Source: an uncultured Erythrobacter sp. (lineage in GTDB: Bacteria; Pseudomonadota; Alphaproteobacteria; Sphingomonadales; Sphingomonadaceae). From it: DNA of 64,000 nucleotides. Below the pieces are notes generated by a model. It ran no database searches. It had not been told where the DNA came from and saw only the letters and a list, made by a program, of their open reading frames with translations. A program made the position numbers and the translations under genes. The stretch spans positions 173,501 to 237,500 of the forward strand of contig CANMUS010000004.1 in NCBI GenBank assembly GCA_947501215.1, given 5' to 3'. Positions 7,763 through 16,233 of the stretch are shown piece after piece. Each line of letters opens with the position of its first letter. Position 1 is the first letter of the stretch.

Positions 7763-8581
7763 GTGAGCATGGGAAACACCGCCTTCCGCAGCGAGGAGAA
7801 GACCGGGCTACTGGTCGCGCTCATCCTGCATCTGGCGCTGTTTGCTGGCCTGTTTGTGCAGGGCTTGCTCCCGGCGCCGACCTTCGAGCCGGTCGAGCGC
7901 ATGACCGTCAGCCTGGCCGAGGATGTCGGGCTGGAGGCGACCGCGCCCGATCCGGTGCCCGAAAGTCGCGCCGCAGTCGCGCCGACATTGTCGGATAGTC
8001 CGGCCCCGCCGCTAGTCGAGCCGGTCGCGCCGCCAGTCCCGCGTCAGGTCACGCCGCCGGTCCCGCGCGTGCAATCACCCGTCCCCGCGCCGCGCGCCCA
8101 GCCGCGCGAGGCTCCGCGCCGGGAGCCGCAGCGCACGCAGACGCAGCCGCGCAGCAGCGAACGCAGCGGTGGCTCGCGCCTGGGCGACAATTTCCTCGAC
8201 GGCGCCGGTGCCAGCACCACGACCAGCGAGACTCGCGTTCCCGCTTCGCAGATCGGGGCAAGCGCGAAGGCTTCGATCGTGCAGGCAATCGCCCGTCAAG
8301 TGCGCCCGCACTGGCAGGGCAAGGCGCCGTCCGGTGCCGACGCCGAACTGCTCGTCTCCGTCCTCGCCTTCGATCTCAATCCCGACGGCTCGCTGGCGGG
8401 TCGCCCGCGCGTCGTCTCACAGGATGGCGTGACCCCGGCCAACGAAGCCCAGAAGGGCCGCCACGCCGAGGTCGCCATCCGCGCCGTCCAACTCGCCGCG
8501 CCCTTCGATCTCCCGCCCGAATATTACAATGCGTGGAAGTCCATCCGCGGCGCCCGCTTCGACAGGAACTTGTCCCGATGA
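7763..8581 (+). CDS. tolA: Tol-Pal energy transducer TolA
   Basis: TolA spans the periplasm and links the TolQR motor to TolB-Pal. The 272-residue product has an N-terminal membrane anchor (LLVALILHLALFAGLFVQGLL), a long Pro/Ala/Arg-rich region (about residues 60-140) and a C-terminal TonB-like domain. The GTG at 7763 lies 7 bases after GGAGGA at 7750-7755, a better spacing than the ATG at 7769. The 3' end overlaps tolB by ATGA. Confidence 0.9.
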   Translation: MSMGNTAFRSEEKTGLLVALILHLALFAGLFVQGLLPAPTFEPVERMTVSLAEDVGLEATAPDPVPESRAAVAPTLSDSPAPPLVEPVAPPVPRQVTPPVPRVQSPVPAPRAQPREAPRREPQRTQTQPRSSERSGGSRLGDNFLDGAGASTTTSETRVPASQIGASAKASIVQAIARQVRPHWQGKAPSGADAELLVSVLAFDLNPDGSLAGRPRVVSQDGVTPANEAQKGRHAEVAIRAVQLAAPFDLPPEYYNAWKSIRGARFDRNLSR

Positions 8582-9969
8582 AACAGCTCTTCATTTTCGC
8601 CACCGCTCTCGTCGCCGCCCCGCTCGCGGCGCAGAACGAGGATCTCGGCCAGCCCATTCAGGAGGGCGGCGAGGTCGAAACCGTCATGGAGGCGGAGGAT
8701 GGCGAAGGGCTGACCTTCACCATCACCGACGAAACCGCGCTGGAAGACTTGGGCATCGCCATTCCCGGCTTCGCGACCGATGCCGATGTCGCAACGCCGG
8801 CCAACCAGAACGGCACGGCTGCGCTGGGCAAGGAACTCGCCCGTGTCATCACCGCCGACCTGCGAAACAACGGCCTGTTCAAACCTACCGGCCCCGATGC
8901 GCTGCCGCAGCCGAGCTTCCCGGAAATCAACGCCCCCAACTGGCCGACCTGGTCCAATCGCGGGGCGGAAATGCTGGTGCATGGCTATGTCCGTGCGCGA
9001 AGCGACAACCGGCTGACGGTCGGCTGCTATCTATACGACATGGCGCTGCAGCAGCAACTGGTCCGCGAAGGCTGGATCGTGGAGCCGGCCGACTGGCGGC
9101 GCGCGGCGCACAAATGCGCCGACCTCGTCTATTCGCGCCTGACCGGCGAAAGTCCGTTCTTCGACAGCCGCATCGCCTATATCGCCGAAACGGGGCCGAA
9201 GGATAATCGCACCAAGCGGCTCGCGATCATGGACAGCGACGGGGCCAACCACCGCTTCATCACCACCGGCCGCTCGACTGCGCTGACGCCGCGCTATTCG
9301 CCCGATTACAAGAAGCTGTCCTACCTCAGCTATGTCGACGGCAATCCGCGCATCTACGTCTACGACATCGGCACCGGTCGCCAGACGCTGGTGACGCAGA
9401 GCGACAATCCGACCTTCGCCCCGCGCTGGAGCCCCGACGGGCGCTACATCCTCTATTCGATGGCGGTGAACGGCAATACGGACATCTATCGCGTGCCGAG
9501 CACGGGGGGCACGCCGCAGCGGCTTACCGATGCGCCGGGTATCGACATCGGCGGTTCCTACTCGCCCGACGGCAGCCGCATCGTCTTCGAAAGCGACCGG
9601 TCTGGCGGGCAGCAGTGCTACGTCATGAATTCCGACGGATCGAACCCGCGCCGGATCAGCTTTTTCGGTGGGCGCTGCGCGACGCCGGAGTGGAGCCCGC
9701 GCGGCGACCAGATCGCGTTCACCAACTCGAGCAGCTTCAATGTCGGTGTCATGACACCATCGGGCGGCAGCGTACGCATTCTGACCCGCGGCTGGCAGGA
9801 CGAGGCACCGACCTGGGCGCCCAACGGCCGCATCATCCAGTTCTTCCGCACCGAGCGGAACAGCGGCAAGGCTGGCCTGTGGCAGGTCGATTTGACCGGC
9901 GAGAACGAACGCCGCCTGCCGACCCCGGTAGACGGGTCTGATCCGGCCTGGGGACCGATCCTGCCGTAA
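8578..9969 (+). CDS. tolB: Tol-Pal periplasmic beta-propeller protein TolB
   Basis: TolB is a periplasmic protein that binds Pal and the TolA C-terminus. The 463-residue product starts with a signal peptide (MKQLFIFATALVAAPLAAQ), then the TolB N-terminal domain and a propeller with repeated blade motifs such as PRYSPDYKKLSYLSY, PRWSPDGRYILYS, YSPDGSRIVFES and PEWSPRGDQIAFT. The ATG at 8578 overlaps the tolA stop; the longer reading from 8533 would remove the signal peptide from the N-terminus. Confidence 0.96.
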   Translation: MKQLFIFATALVAAPLAAQNEDLGQPIQEGGEVETVMEAEDGEGLTFTITDETALEDLGIAIPGFATDADVATPANQNGTAALGKELARVITADLRNNGLFKPTGPDALPQPSFPEINAPNWPTWSNRGAEMLVHGYVRARSDNRLTVGCYLYDMALQQQLVREGWIVEPADWRRAAHKCADLVYSRLTGESPFFDSRIAYIAETGPKDNRTKRLAIMDSDGANHRFITTGRSTALTPRYSPDYKKLSYLSYVDGNPRIYVYDIGTGRQTLVTQSDNPTFAPRWSPDGRYILYSMAVNGNTDIYRVPSTGGTPQRLTDAPGIDIGGSYSPDGSRIVFESDRSGGQQCYVMNSDGSNPRRISFFGGRCATPEWSPRGDQIAFTNSSSFNVGVMTPSGGSVRILTRGWQDEAPTWAPNGRIIQFFRTERNSGKAGLWQVDLTGENERRLPTPVDGSDPAWGPILP

Positions 9970-10049
9970 GAGCATTGAGAGTCCCATGGGGACGGCACCC
10001 AAGGGGGCCCGACAAACTTTACCACGCTGTTTGAAAAGGGGACAGCACT

Positions 10050-10559
10050 ATGAATACCCGTGTTGCAACAGGATTGATGCTCGCTTCGACTATCGCTCTG
10101 GCGGCCTGCCAGAAGAAGGCACCTGAAGAACTGCCGCCACCGCCGACGCAGACTGCGACGCCTACTCCGAGCGCGCCGACTGGCCCGACCGTGGGCTCGC
10201 AGCAGCACTTCACCGATGCCGTGGGCGTCGCCAATACGGTCGTCTATTTCGATACCGACCAATACAATATCGACGCGGAAGATTCGGCCAAGCTGCAGGT
10301 GCAGGGCCAGTATTTCAGCCAGTATCCGCAGCTCAACTTCACGGTCGAAGGCCATGCCGACGAACGCGGCACGCGCGAATACAACCTCGCGCTGGGCGAG
10401 CGGCGCGCCAACGCGGCGAAGAACTATCTCGTCTCGATCGGCATTCCGGCCAACCGCATCCGCACGGTCAGCTACGGCAAGGAACGCCCGGTCGCGCTCG
10501 GTTCGAACGAGTCCGCCTGGGCGCAGAACCGCCGCGCCGCGACCGTCGTCATCAACTGA
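10050..10559 (+). CDS. pal: Peptidoglycan-associated lipoprotein Pal
   Basis: Pal is an outer-membrane lipoprotein that anchors the envelope to peptidoglycan. The 169-residue product has a lipoprotein signal with lipobox LAAC (Cys20 region), a Pro/Thr-rich tether and an OmpA-like domain with the peptidoglycan-binding NFTVEGHADERGTREYNLALG and RANAAKNYL motifs. It is 80 bases from tolB, so it may also have its own promoter or a translational control element. A terminator-like hairpin follows. Confidence 0.96.
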   Translation: MNTRVATGLMLASTIALAACQKKAPEELPPPPTQTATPTPSAPTGPTVGSQQHFTDAVGVANTVVYFDTDQYNIDAEDSAKLQVQGQYFSQYPQLNFTVEGHADERGTREYNLALGERRANAAKNYLVSIGIPANRIRTVSYGKERPVALGSNESAWAQNRRAATVVIN

Positions 10560-10572
10560 CCTCTGAAATTGG

Positions 10573-10601
10573 AAGGGCTCCCGTCATGGATGGGAGCCCT
10601 T
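10573..10601 (+). terminator. Terminator-like hairpin after pal
   Basis: A perfect 10-base stem (AAGGGCTCCC at 10573-10582 with GGGAGCCCTT at 10592-10601) with a 9-base loop lies 14 bases after the pal stop. No T-run follows on the plus strand, so it may be a weak intrinsic terminator, or a structure that protects the 3' end of the tol-pal mRNA. Confidence 0.55.
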
Positions 10602-10631
10602 CACGCAGTCGCAACACTCGGGAGGGACAGG

Positions 10632-10784
10632 TCAGCGACCGATCGAAAGTCCGATCAGCGGGGCATTGCCGGAAAGAGTCCGGGCCGGCGCATCGACATT
10701 CGGTCCGCCTGTCGCGAGCGCGATGACGAGCACCGCCATCAGGGCGGTGCTGATCTGGGCCGACAGGGTCAGTTGCTTGCTCAT
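10632..10784 (-). CDS. Possible small membrane protein, 50 residues
   Basis: From the ATG at 10784 the frame reads MSKQLTLSAQISTALMAVLVIALATGG and continues to residue 50, so it encodes one hydrophobic helix and a short polar tail. A purine-rich GAGAGAAGAGAG stretch just upstream could be a ribosome-binding site. The layout resembles small single-pass or secreted peptides of sphingomonads, but no family is recognised. It lies between pal and the J-domain gene on the opposite strand. Confidence 0.45.
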   Translation of the reverse strand: MSKQLTLSAQISTALMAVLVIALATGGPNVDAPARTLSGNAPLIGLSIGR

Positions 10785-10941
10785 GCTCTCTTCTCTCGGG
10801 GGGGTCTGTTGCAGGCGCGGGTTAACAAACCCTACCGCAACGCAACATTTCATATTGAAACCGGTTCCCACATCCTTGCCTCATCCGCCACGACGCCTAG
10901 ATTGACCGCCATGCTTTCCCGACGAACGACATTCCGCCTCC

Positions 10942-11475
10942 ATGCCTAAGGCGCGGCGATCCAACGACTGGGGGTTTCCCAGATGGCGCGGCTACGGCTC
11001 CTCGCGCGAGGCGACCAATGTCCGGATATGCGACCGGCATGGCTGTGACGAGCCGGGCGATTGCCCTGCGCCCAAGGCGCCGAACAGCCCGGAACGCTGG
11101 ATGTTCTGCCAGCGCCATGCAGCCGAATACAACCAGAAGTGGGATTATTTCGAAGGCCTCGATAAGGCCGAAAAGGAACAGCGCGCCAAGGCGGAGCGTA
11201 GCGAGAATGCCGGCTATGCCGAGGCTCAGCACTATGGCTGGGGCGGCAGCGGCGACGGCTCGCGCAGCGCGGACGAGATGCGTGCGCTCGACATCCTCGA
11301 ACTCGAGGTCGATGCCGATTTCGCCACGATCAAAAAGGCTTGGCGCGAAAAGGCCAAGACCGTGCATCCCGATGTGAAGCCCGGCGACGCCGAAGCAGCA
11401 GCCGAATTCCAGAAGCTGCAGGTAGCTTACGAAGTTCTGAAGGTCGCGGAAGAACGCCGCGCGTGGAAGGGCTGA
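10942..11475 (+). CDS. DnaJ-domain protein
   Basis: The 177-residue protein ends in a J domain (about residues 112-175: DILELEVDADFATIKKAWREK, then VHPDVKPGD with the essential HPD motif). The N-terminal 60 residues contain conserved-looking Cys/His pairs (CDRHGC and MFCQRHA) that could bind zinc. It is therefore probably a specialised Hsp70 co-chaperone instead of canonical DnaJ, which would have the J domain first. The partner and client are unknown. Confidence 0.88.
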   Translation: MPKARRSNDWGFPRWRGYGSSREATNVRICDRHGCDEPGDCPAPKAPNSPERWMFCQRHAAEYNQKWDYFEGLDKAEKEQRAKAERSENAGYAEAQHYGWGGSGDGSRSADEMRALDILELEVDADFATIKKAWREKAKTVHPDVKPGDAEAAAEFQKLQVAYEVLKVAEERRAWKG

Positions 11476-11485
11476 AGCGCGCCGA

Positions 11486-12277
11486 CTAGGTTTTGCGGGT
11501 ATTGATGGCCGCAGGCGGATTGTCGTTCCACCAGGGGACATCGGAATAGGGCCTGACATCCACCTCGTGGGTCCAGCAATTGCGCGGTTGGTGAGCCAGA
11601 TGCCAGTAGGTTTCGGCTAGCGCGGCGGGATCGATTACACCGTCTTCACCCTTCGCATGCTTGTAGGCCTCGAAGCGGTCCCCGAGCAATTTGCCGAGCG
11701 TGTCCGGAGCATCGACCGATCCGTCTACGACCACGTGAGCAAGATGGACGCCTTGCGGCGCGAATTCCGCATTGAGCGTCTGGCATAGCATGCGCCGCCC
11801 GCCCATTGCCGCTGCGTGGCTGTGTTGCCCGGCGTTGCCGCGAACGGCTGCCGTGGAGGAAGTAACGAGGATCGCGCCGCTTCTGCGCGCGGCCATTCGG
11901 GGAGCAAGCGTATGCGCCAGCCGGAAAAGGCCGAAGCACCCTAGTCTCCAGCCAAGTTCGAAGGTTCTAACCGGTGTTTGCTCCAAGGCGCGATTGCCGA
12001 TCTGAGCGCCGAGATTGTAGAGCGCGCACTCGATCGGGCCGAAGTCGGCCTCGGTAGCCTCGACCAGATCCTCGATGCTCCCGTCCGCCGCTGCGTCGAT
12101 CAGACGCCCCGTCGCTTTGCCGCCCGCGCTTTCGATTTGCGTCACTAGACGGGCAAGCCCTTCCTCGTCGGATCGACGAGCCAGCACGACGTGATAGCCG
12201 CCCTCTGCGAACCGCTTGGCGGCGTGGCCGCCGATCCCGGCCCCCGCTCCGATAACCAGGAAAACCTTTTTATCCAT
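11486..12277 (-). CDS. Short-chain dehydrogenase-like protein lacking the YxxxK pair
   Basis: The Rossmann start VFLVIGAGAGIGGHAAKRFAEGG (residues 5-27) has the TGxxxGxG-type nucleotide motif, and NLGAQ stands at the usual NNAG position. After the Ser region (TSSTAA, about 139-144), the place normally occupied by YxxxK reads HAAAM (about 154-158), so both catalytic Tyr and Lys are missing. It may use the cofactor differently or be non-catalytic. The ATG at 12277 overlaps the stop of the ATP-grasp gene by 8 bases, pointing to coupled expression. Confidence 0.8.
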   Translation of the reverse strand: MDKKVFLVIGAGAGIGGHAAKRFAEGGYHVVLARRSDEEGLARLVTQIESAGGKATGRLIDAAADGSIEDLVEATEADFGPIECALYNLGAQIGNRALEQTPVRTFELGWRLGCFGLFRLAHTLAPRMAARRSGAILVTSSTAAVRGNAGQHSHAAAMGGRRMLCQTLNAEFAPQGVHLAHVVVDGSVDAPDTLGKLLGDRFEAYKHAKGEDGVIDPAALAETYWHLAHQPRNCWTHEVDVRPYSDVPWWNDNPPAAINTRKT

Positions 12278-13172
12278 TCTTGTCACTCCCAAGCCGCTTC
12301 AGGATAGCATCGGCAACCTTTTCGCCCAACTCCGGGCCCTGCTCTGGATAGAGATAGGGCTCGATCATTTCCGCCTCCATCAGTGCCAGTTCGCCCGACG
12401 GCAGTCGCGCCATATCGATCCGGCAGTAGAGCGGCGCGGGGAGGGGCAATGCGGCGACCACCGCTTGCGCCGTGGTAAGATCGTCTGCGCTGGGCGTGTA
12501 GCCCGTTTCGTATCCGCCATAGAGCGACTGGATGCGATATTCACCCTCGGCCGCGCGCTTGAGGACGCCGTGGCTGAAAGCACCGTCGATGAAGAGGAAG
12601 GTATATTCGCCCTCTTCGGTCACGCTCGGCAGGAAAGGCTGGATCATGCAGCGGTGACCCATCCGCCAGTCGGGCTCGGGCATGGCATCGGCGGCAAAAC
12701 GGAACTGGTCAAGGCCGCCCGCTCCGATGCGCCGCTTGACGACCACGGATGGCGTATCGAACATGTCCATCGCCGCGCCGACGTCGCCTGCATCCGCATC
12801 CATGTAATAGGCGGTCGGCACGATGGTGGCGCCGGCCTCCTCCAGCTCGCGCAGATAGCCCTTGTCCGCGTTCCACCGCACGATCTCGGGCCGATTGCAG
12901 ACTTGGATGCCGCGCCCCTGTAGGGCCTCCAGCCGGGCGAGGAATTCCTCCGGATGGTCCTGGTAGTCCCATGCCGTGCCCAGCAGTACCAGCGCGAGCC
13001 CGTCGAACGCCTCGAGCGGGGCGCGCCAGTCGATCTCGACCAGCTCCAACCCCGCCGCCTTGAAGGCCGGACGCAGGGCGGCAACCTCAAGATCGTGCTC
13101 GAACGCGTCTCCCCGGCGAGGGCCATCGCCGGGGAGAGTATCTGCGCAGGCTAGAAAGCCGATCCGTTTCAG
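12270..13172 (-). CDS. ATP-grasp family protein with probable CTG start
   Basis: The protein (about 300 residues) begins KRIGFLACADTLPGDGP and shows ATP-grasp features: WNADKGYLRELEEAG, VVVKRRIGAGG (ATP-binding lysine region), EEGEYTFLFIDGAFSHGVLKR, and LYCRIDMARLPSGELALMEAEMIEP, where Asp and Glu ligate Mg2+. Members of this group ligate a carboxylate to an amine or thiol; the substrate is unknown. No ATG, GTG or TTG lies near the domain start. A CTG at 13172-13170 overlaps the preceding gene's TGA and has GGAGG five bases upstream, so it is the likely initiator. Confidence 0.78.
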   Translation of the reverse strand: MKRIGFLACADTLPGDGPRRGDAFEHDLEVAALRPAFKAAGLELVEIDWRAPLEAFDGLALVLLGTAWDYQDHPEEFLARLEALQGRGIQVCNRPEIVRWNADKGYLRELEEAGATIVPTAYYMDADAGDVGAAMDMFDTPSVVVKRRIGAGGLDQFRFAADAMPEPDWRMGHRCMIQPFLPSVTEEGEYTFLFIDGAFSHGVLKRAAEGEYRIQSLYGGYETGYTPSADDLTTAQAVVAALPLPAPLYCRIDMARLPSGELALMEAEMIEPYLYPEQGPELGEKVADAILKRLGSDKNG

Positions 13173-14482
13173 ACCGCCTCCAGCGCCTGTTCGAAGTCGG
13201 CGATCAGATCGTCGGCATCTTCGATCCCGATGCTGATACGCACTAGGTTGTCCGAAATGCCGAGTTCCGCGCGGCGGCCTTCGGCGACCGAGAGGTGGGT
13301 CATCGAGGCGGGGTGGCTGGCGAGCGTTTCCGTGCCGCCGAGGCTGACCGCCAGTTTGGCGATCTTGAGCGTGTCGAGGAAGCGGAAGCATTCCGCCTCG
13401 CCGCCCTTGAGCAGCAGCGAGAAGGTCGAGCCTGCACCGAGGCAATGGCGGTCGTAGATGTCCTGCTGCCGCTGGTCCTTGATCATGCCGAGATAGCCTA
13501 GGCCTTCGACCTTGGGGTGCTGGCTCAGGAAGTCGCACACCTTGGCGGCGTTCTCGCCCGCGCGCTGCATGCGCAGCTCCACGGTTTCGAGGCTCCGGCA
13601 CAGCATCCACGCCGTGTTGGGATCGCAGATCCCGCCCATCGTGTTGCGGAGCATGCGGATGGCATCGATGAAGCGCTTCTTGCCCGAAACGCTGCCCGCC
13701 ACGAGGTCCGAATGGCCGCCGACATACTTCGTCAGCGAGTAGACCACGAGGTCCGCCCCATGGTCGAGCGGGCGCTGCCACAGCGGACCGAGGAAGGTGT
13801 TGTCGATCGCGATCGAGCACTTGTCGGGGTCGAAATGCGCATCGCGCGCTTCCTTGACTGCTTCGATATCGACCAGCGCATTGGTCGGGTTGCCGGGGCT
13901 TTCGAGGTAGATCATCGGCACTTCGCCGCCCTGTTCCTCGGCCTTGGCCTTCGCCTTGGTCATCACATCGTCGAGCTGTTCGCGGCTGGCGCCGGCGGGG
14001 AAGTCGATGAAGGTGACACCGAATTTCGCCATGGTCTTCGCAATGAAGCCCTCAGACGCCGCATAGAGCGGGCCGGAGTGCACGATCACGTCGCCCGCCT
14101 TGCAGGCCGCCAGCAGCAGCACGGCGATCGCGGTCATGCCGCTCGAGAACGACAGCGCCTCTTCCGCGCCGTCCCACACTGCGAGCCGATCTTCGAGGAT
14201 TTCCTGATTGGGCGCGTTGAAGCGCGAATAGACGAGGCCGTCGGCCCCGCCCGGGCGCTTGCCGGTGATGCCTTCGAAATGGCGCTTGCCGTCGGCCGCG
14301 CTGGGAAAGGCGAAGGTGCTGGTCAGGAAGATCGGGGCCTTGAGGCTGCCTTCCGACAGCGTCGGGTCGTAGCCATGGCCCATCATCAGCGTGCTGGGCT
14401 TCAGCGCGCGCCCGTTGATCTTGGTGACTTCCGCCTTGGGGTTCTTGCGCGGAGTGGTGGGGTCGATGTCGTTGTCGCTCAT
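13169..14482 (-). CDS. Cys/Met metabolism PLP-dependent enzyme (cystathionine synthase/lyase family)
   Basis: The 437-residue protein has the family's PLP site with the Schiff-base lysine in VVYSLTKYVGGHSDLVAG, and the N-terminal LVYSRFNAPNQEILEDRLAVWDG and SSGMTAI phosphate-binding loop. It could be cystathionine gamma-synthase, beta/gamma-lyase or methionine gamma-lyase; sequence alone does not separate these. The ATG at 14482 has GGAGGAG upstream. It overlaps the ATP-grasp gene by 4 bases, giving a three-gene unit with the SDR-like gene. Confidence 0.9.
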   Translation of the reverse strand: MSDNDIDPTTPRKNPKAEVTKINGRALKPSTLMMGHGYDPTLSEGSLKAPIFLTSTFAFPSAADGKRHFEGITGKRPGGADGLVYSRFNAPNQEILEDRLAVWDGAEEALSFSSGMTAIAVLLLAACKAGDVIVHSGPLYAASEGFIAKTMAKFGVTFIDFPAGASREQLDDVMTKAKAKAEEQGGEVPMIYLESPGNPTNALVDIEAVKEARDAHFDPDKCSIAIDNTFLGPLWQRPLDHGADLVVYSLTKYVGGHSDLVAGSVSGKKRFIDAIRMLRNTMGGICDPNTAWMLCRSLETVELRMQRAGENAAKVCDFLSQHPKVEGLGYLGMIKDQRQQDIYDRHCLGAGSTFSLLLKGGEAECFRFLDTLKIAKLAVSLGGTETLASHPASMTHLSVAEGRRAELGISDNLVRISIGIEDADDLIADFEQALEAV

Positions 14483-14783
14483 GCGGAGGAGCATCCTTCC
14501 TGCAAACACGCCCCCAGGAAGGCGGGGGCCGGTAGGGCAGACGGGGCGCCCGTTCCTAACCTCCGCAGGAACGCATCTCCGCCAGCTGCCGCTTGCGCCG
14601 TCTCCCTTATGTTGGACAGATGTTGGTTTCAACTGCGACGAGTCCAGTCACATGGACCGCATGGACCACTGTCCAGGGGCAAAAAACTTCACGGCCTGCT
14701 TGGTTCGGGTCAGCGGCCAGGTATTGGTGGAATTCGCGGCGAATCATCCCGGCGGCATAGCCCCGGCTTTCCGAGTAGGAAAA
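14483..14783. promoter_or_regulatory. 301-base intergenic region with structured leader and shared motif
   Basis: Between the SLC13 gene and the PLP-enzyme gene (both minus strand) there is no credible ORF. Near the PLP gene the minus strand can form hairpins: GTTCCT/AGGAAC (14552-14557 with 14567-14572, 9-base loop) and GCCCCC/GGGGGC (14510-14515 with 14524-14529). A possible -35 TTGAAA lies on the minus strand near 14630. The 27-base motif shared with 46659-46685 is at 14650-14676. It does not match the SAM riboswitch consensus sequences I know. Confidence 0.45.
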
Positions 14784-16190
14784 TCAGCCAGCAACCAGCG
14801 CGTTCATTCCCCATACTACCGCGACGATCATCACGATGCCGAACAGGTCGAGCAGGATGCCCGCCTTGACCATGCGCTCGATCCGGATGCGGCCGGTAGC
14901 CCAGGCGATGGCGTTGGGGCCGGTCCCCGCCGGGAGCATGAAGCCCCAGCTGGCGGCGAGGGCGGCGGGCATGGCGAGCAGGATCGGGTCCACGCCGAGA
15001 GCCACGACCAGCGCCGCGACGACCGGGATGATCCCCGAAGCGGTGGCAACATTGCTCGCGAACTCGGTAATCAGCACGACCATACCGACCACGGCGATGG
15101 CGACCAGTACCAGCGGCCAAGCCTCCAGCGGCAGCAGCGCCTCGCCCAGCCAGTCGGCCAGCCCGCTCGCGCTCATGCCGGCCGCAAGCGCGAGGCCGCC
15201 GCCGAACATCATGATGACGCCCCACGGCGCGCGGTCGGCTTCTTCCCACACCAGCAGCGAGCGTCCGGTGCCGTCCGGCAACAGGAACAGCGTCAGCCCC
15301 ATCAGGATCGCGATGGTCCCGTCGGTCAGCGAGCCTTCGGGGAGGTAAGGCGCGATCCACATCTGCCCCATCCACAGCAGGAAAGTAACCGCGACCACCG
15401 GGACGAGGCGCTTCTCCGCGCTGGACCAGGCGGCATGCGTGTCGATCGCCATGCGGGCGGCGCGTGCATCGAAGGGATGGTCGCGCACTTTCTGCACGCG
15501 GGCGACGAGGAAGGCCGCTAGCGGCACGCCGATGATCACCACCGGCAGACCGTAGACCATCCATTGCGCGAAGGTGATCCGCGTGCCGGTCAGCGTGTCC
15601 AGCAGGCCGGCGGCGATGGCATTGGTCGGCGAGCCCACCAGCGTGCCGAGCCCGCCGATGCTGGCCGCGAAGGCGATGCCCATGGGGAGCGCGCCGGACA
15701 GGCCTTCGGTGTCGCGCCCCTCCAGTCCGCCACCAGCGAGCACGGCGACCGCCATCGGCATCATGATGAGCGCGGTCGAGGTGTTGGATATCAGCATCGA
15801 CAGGATCGCCGCCGTGCCCATGAAAGCCAGCAACACGCCCGTCTGCCCGCCGACCAGCCGAAGCAGCGCCAGCGCGAGCCGTTTGTGCAGTCCCGTCCGC
15901 TCGATCGCGAGGGCGATGAAGGCCCCGCCGAGGATCAGGAACAGGATCGGCGAATAATAGGCACTCGCCGTTTCCCGCGCGGTCATCACCCCGGCGAAGG
16001 GCAGGACGAGGAAAGGCATCAGTGCGGTGGCGGTCAGCGGCAACGCCTCTGTCATCCACCACGCCGCCATCAGCACGACCAGCCCCGCAACGATGAACGC
16101 CTCGCGGCTCAATCCCCCAGGCGGCGGGAGCAATATGCTCGCCACGAGTGCCAAGGCACCGCCAACCAGTCCGATATGTTTTGCGGCCAT
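14784..16190 (-). CDS. SLC13/DASS-family anion:sodium symporter
   Basis: The 468-residue protein has about 11-12 hydrophobic segments and the DASS hairpin signatures: ISNTSTALIMMPMAVAV with an SNT motif in the first half, and ITEFASNVATASGIIPVV with SNVAT in the second. The family moves dicarboxylates, sulfate or related anions with sodium across the inner membrane. It lies upstream of the PLP-enzyme unit on the same strand but 301 bases away. The substrate cannot be assigned. Confidence 0.9.
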   Translation of the reverse strand: MAAKHIGLVGGALALVASILLPPPGGLSREAFIVAGLVVLMAAWWMTEALPLTATALMPFLVLPFAGVMTARETASAYYSPILFLILGGAFIALAIERTGLHKRLALALLRLVGGQTGVLLAFMGTAAILSMLISNTSTALIMMPMAVAVLAGGGLEGRDTEGLSGALPMGIAFAASIGGLGTLVGSPTNAIAAGLLDTLTGTRITFAQWMVYGLPVVIIGVPLAAFLVARVQKVRDHPFDARAARMAIDTHAAWSSAEKRLVPVVAVTFLLWMGQMWIAPYLPEGSLTDGTIAILMGLTLFLLPDGTGRSLLVWEEADRAPWGVIMMFGGGLALAAGMSASGLADWLGEALLPLEAWPLVLVAIAVVGMVVLITEFASNVATASGIIPVVAALVVALGVDPILLAMPAALAASWGFMLPAGTGPNAIAWATGRIRIERMVKAGILLDLFGIVMIVAVVWGMNALVAG

Positions 16191-16233
16191 CGTTCCCCCT
16201 CACGCGTTTGCTAGCAAGGGGAAGGGGCCGGTT

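Noticed and set aside
14650..14760. Peptides starting MDRM at both copies of the 27-base motif as a repeated small protein
   Set aside because: Similarity stops after a few residues and the first copy runs antisense into the transporter gene; a DNA-level motif is more likely.
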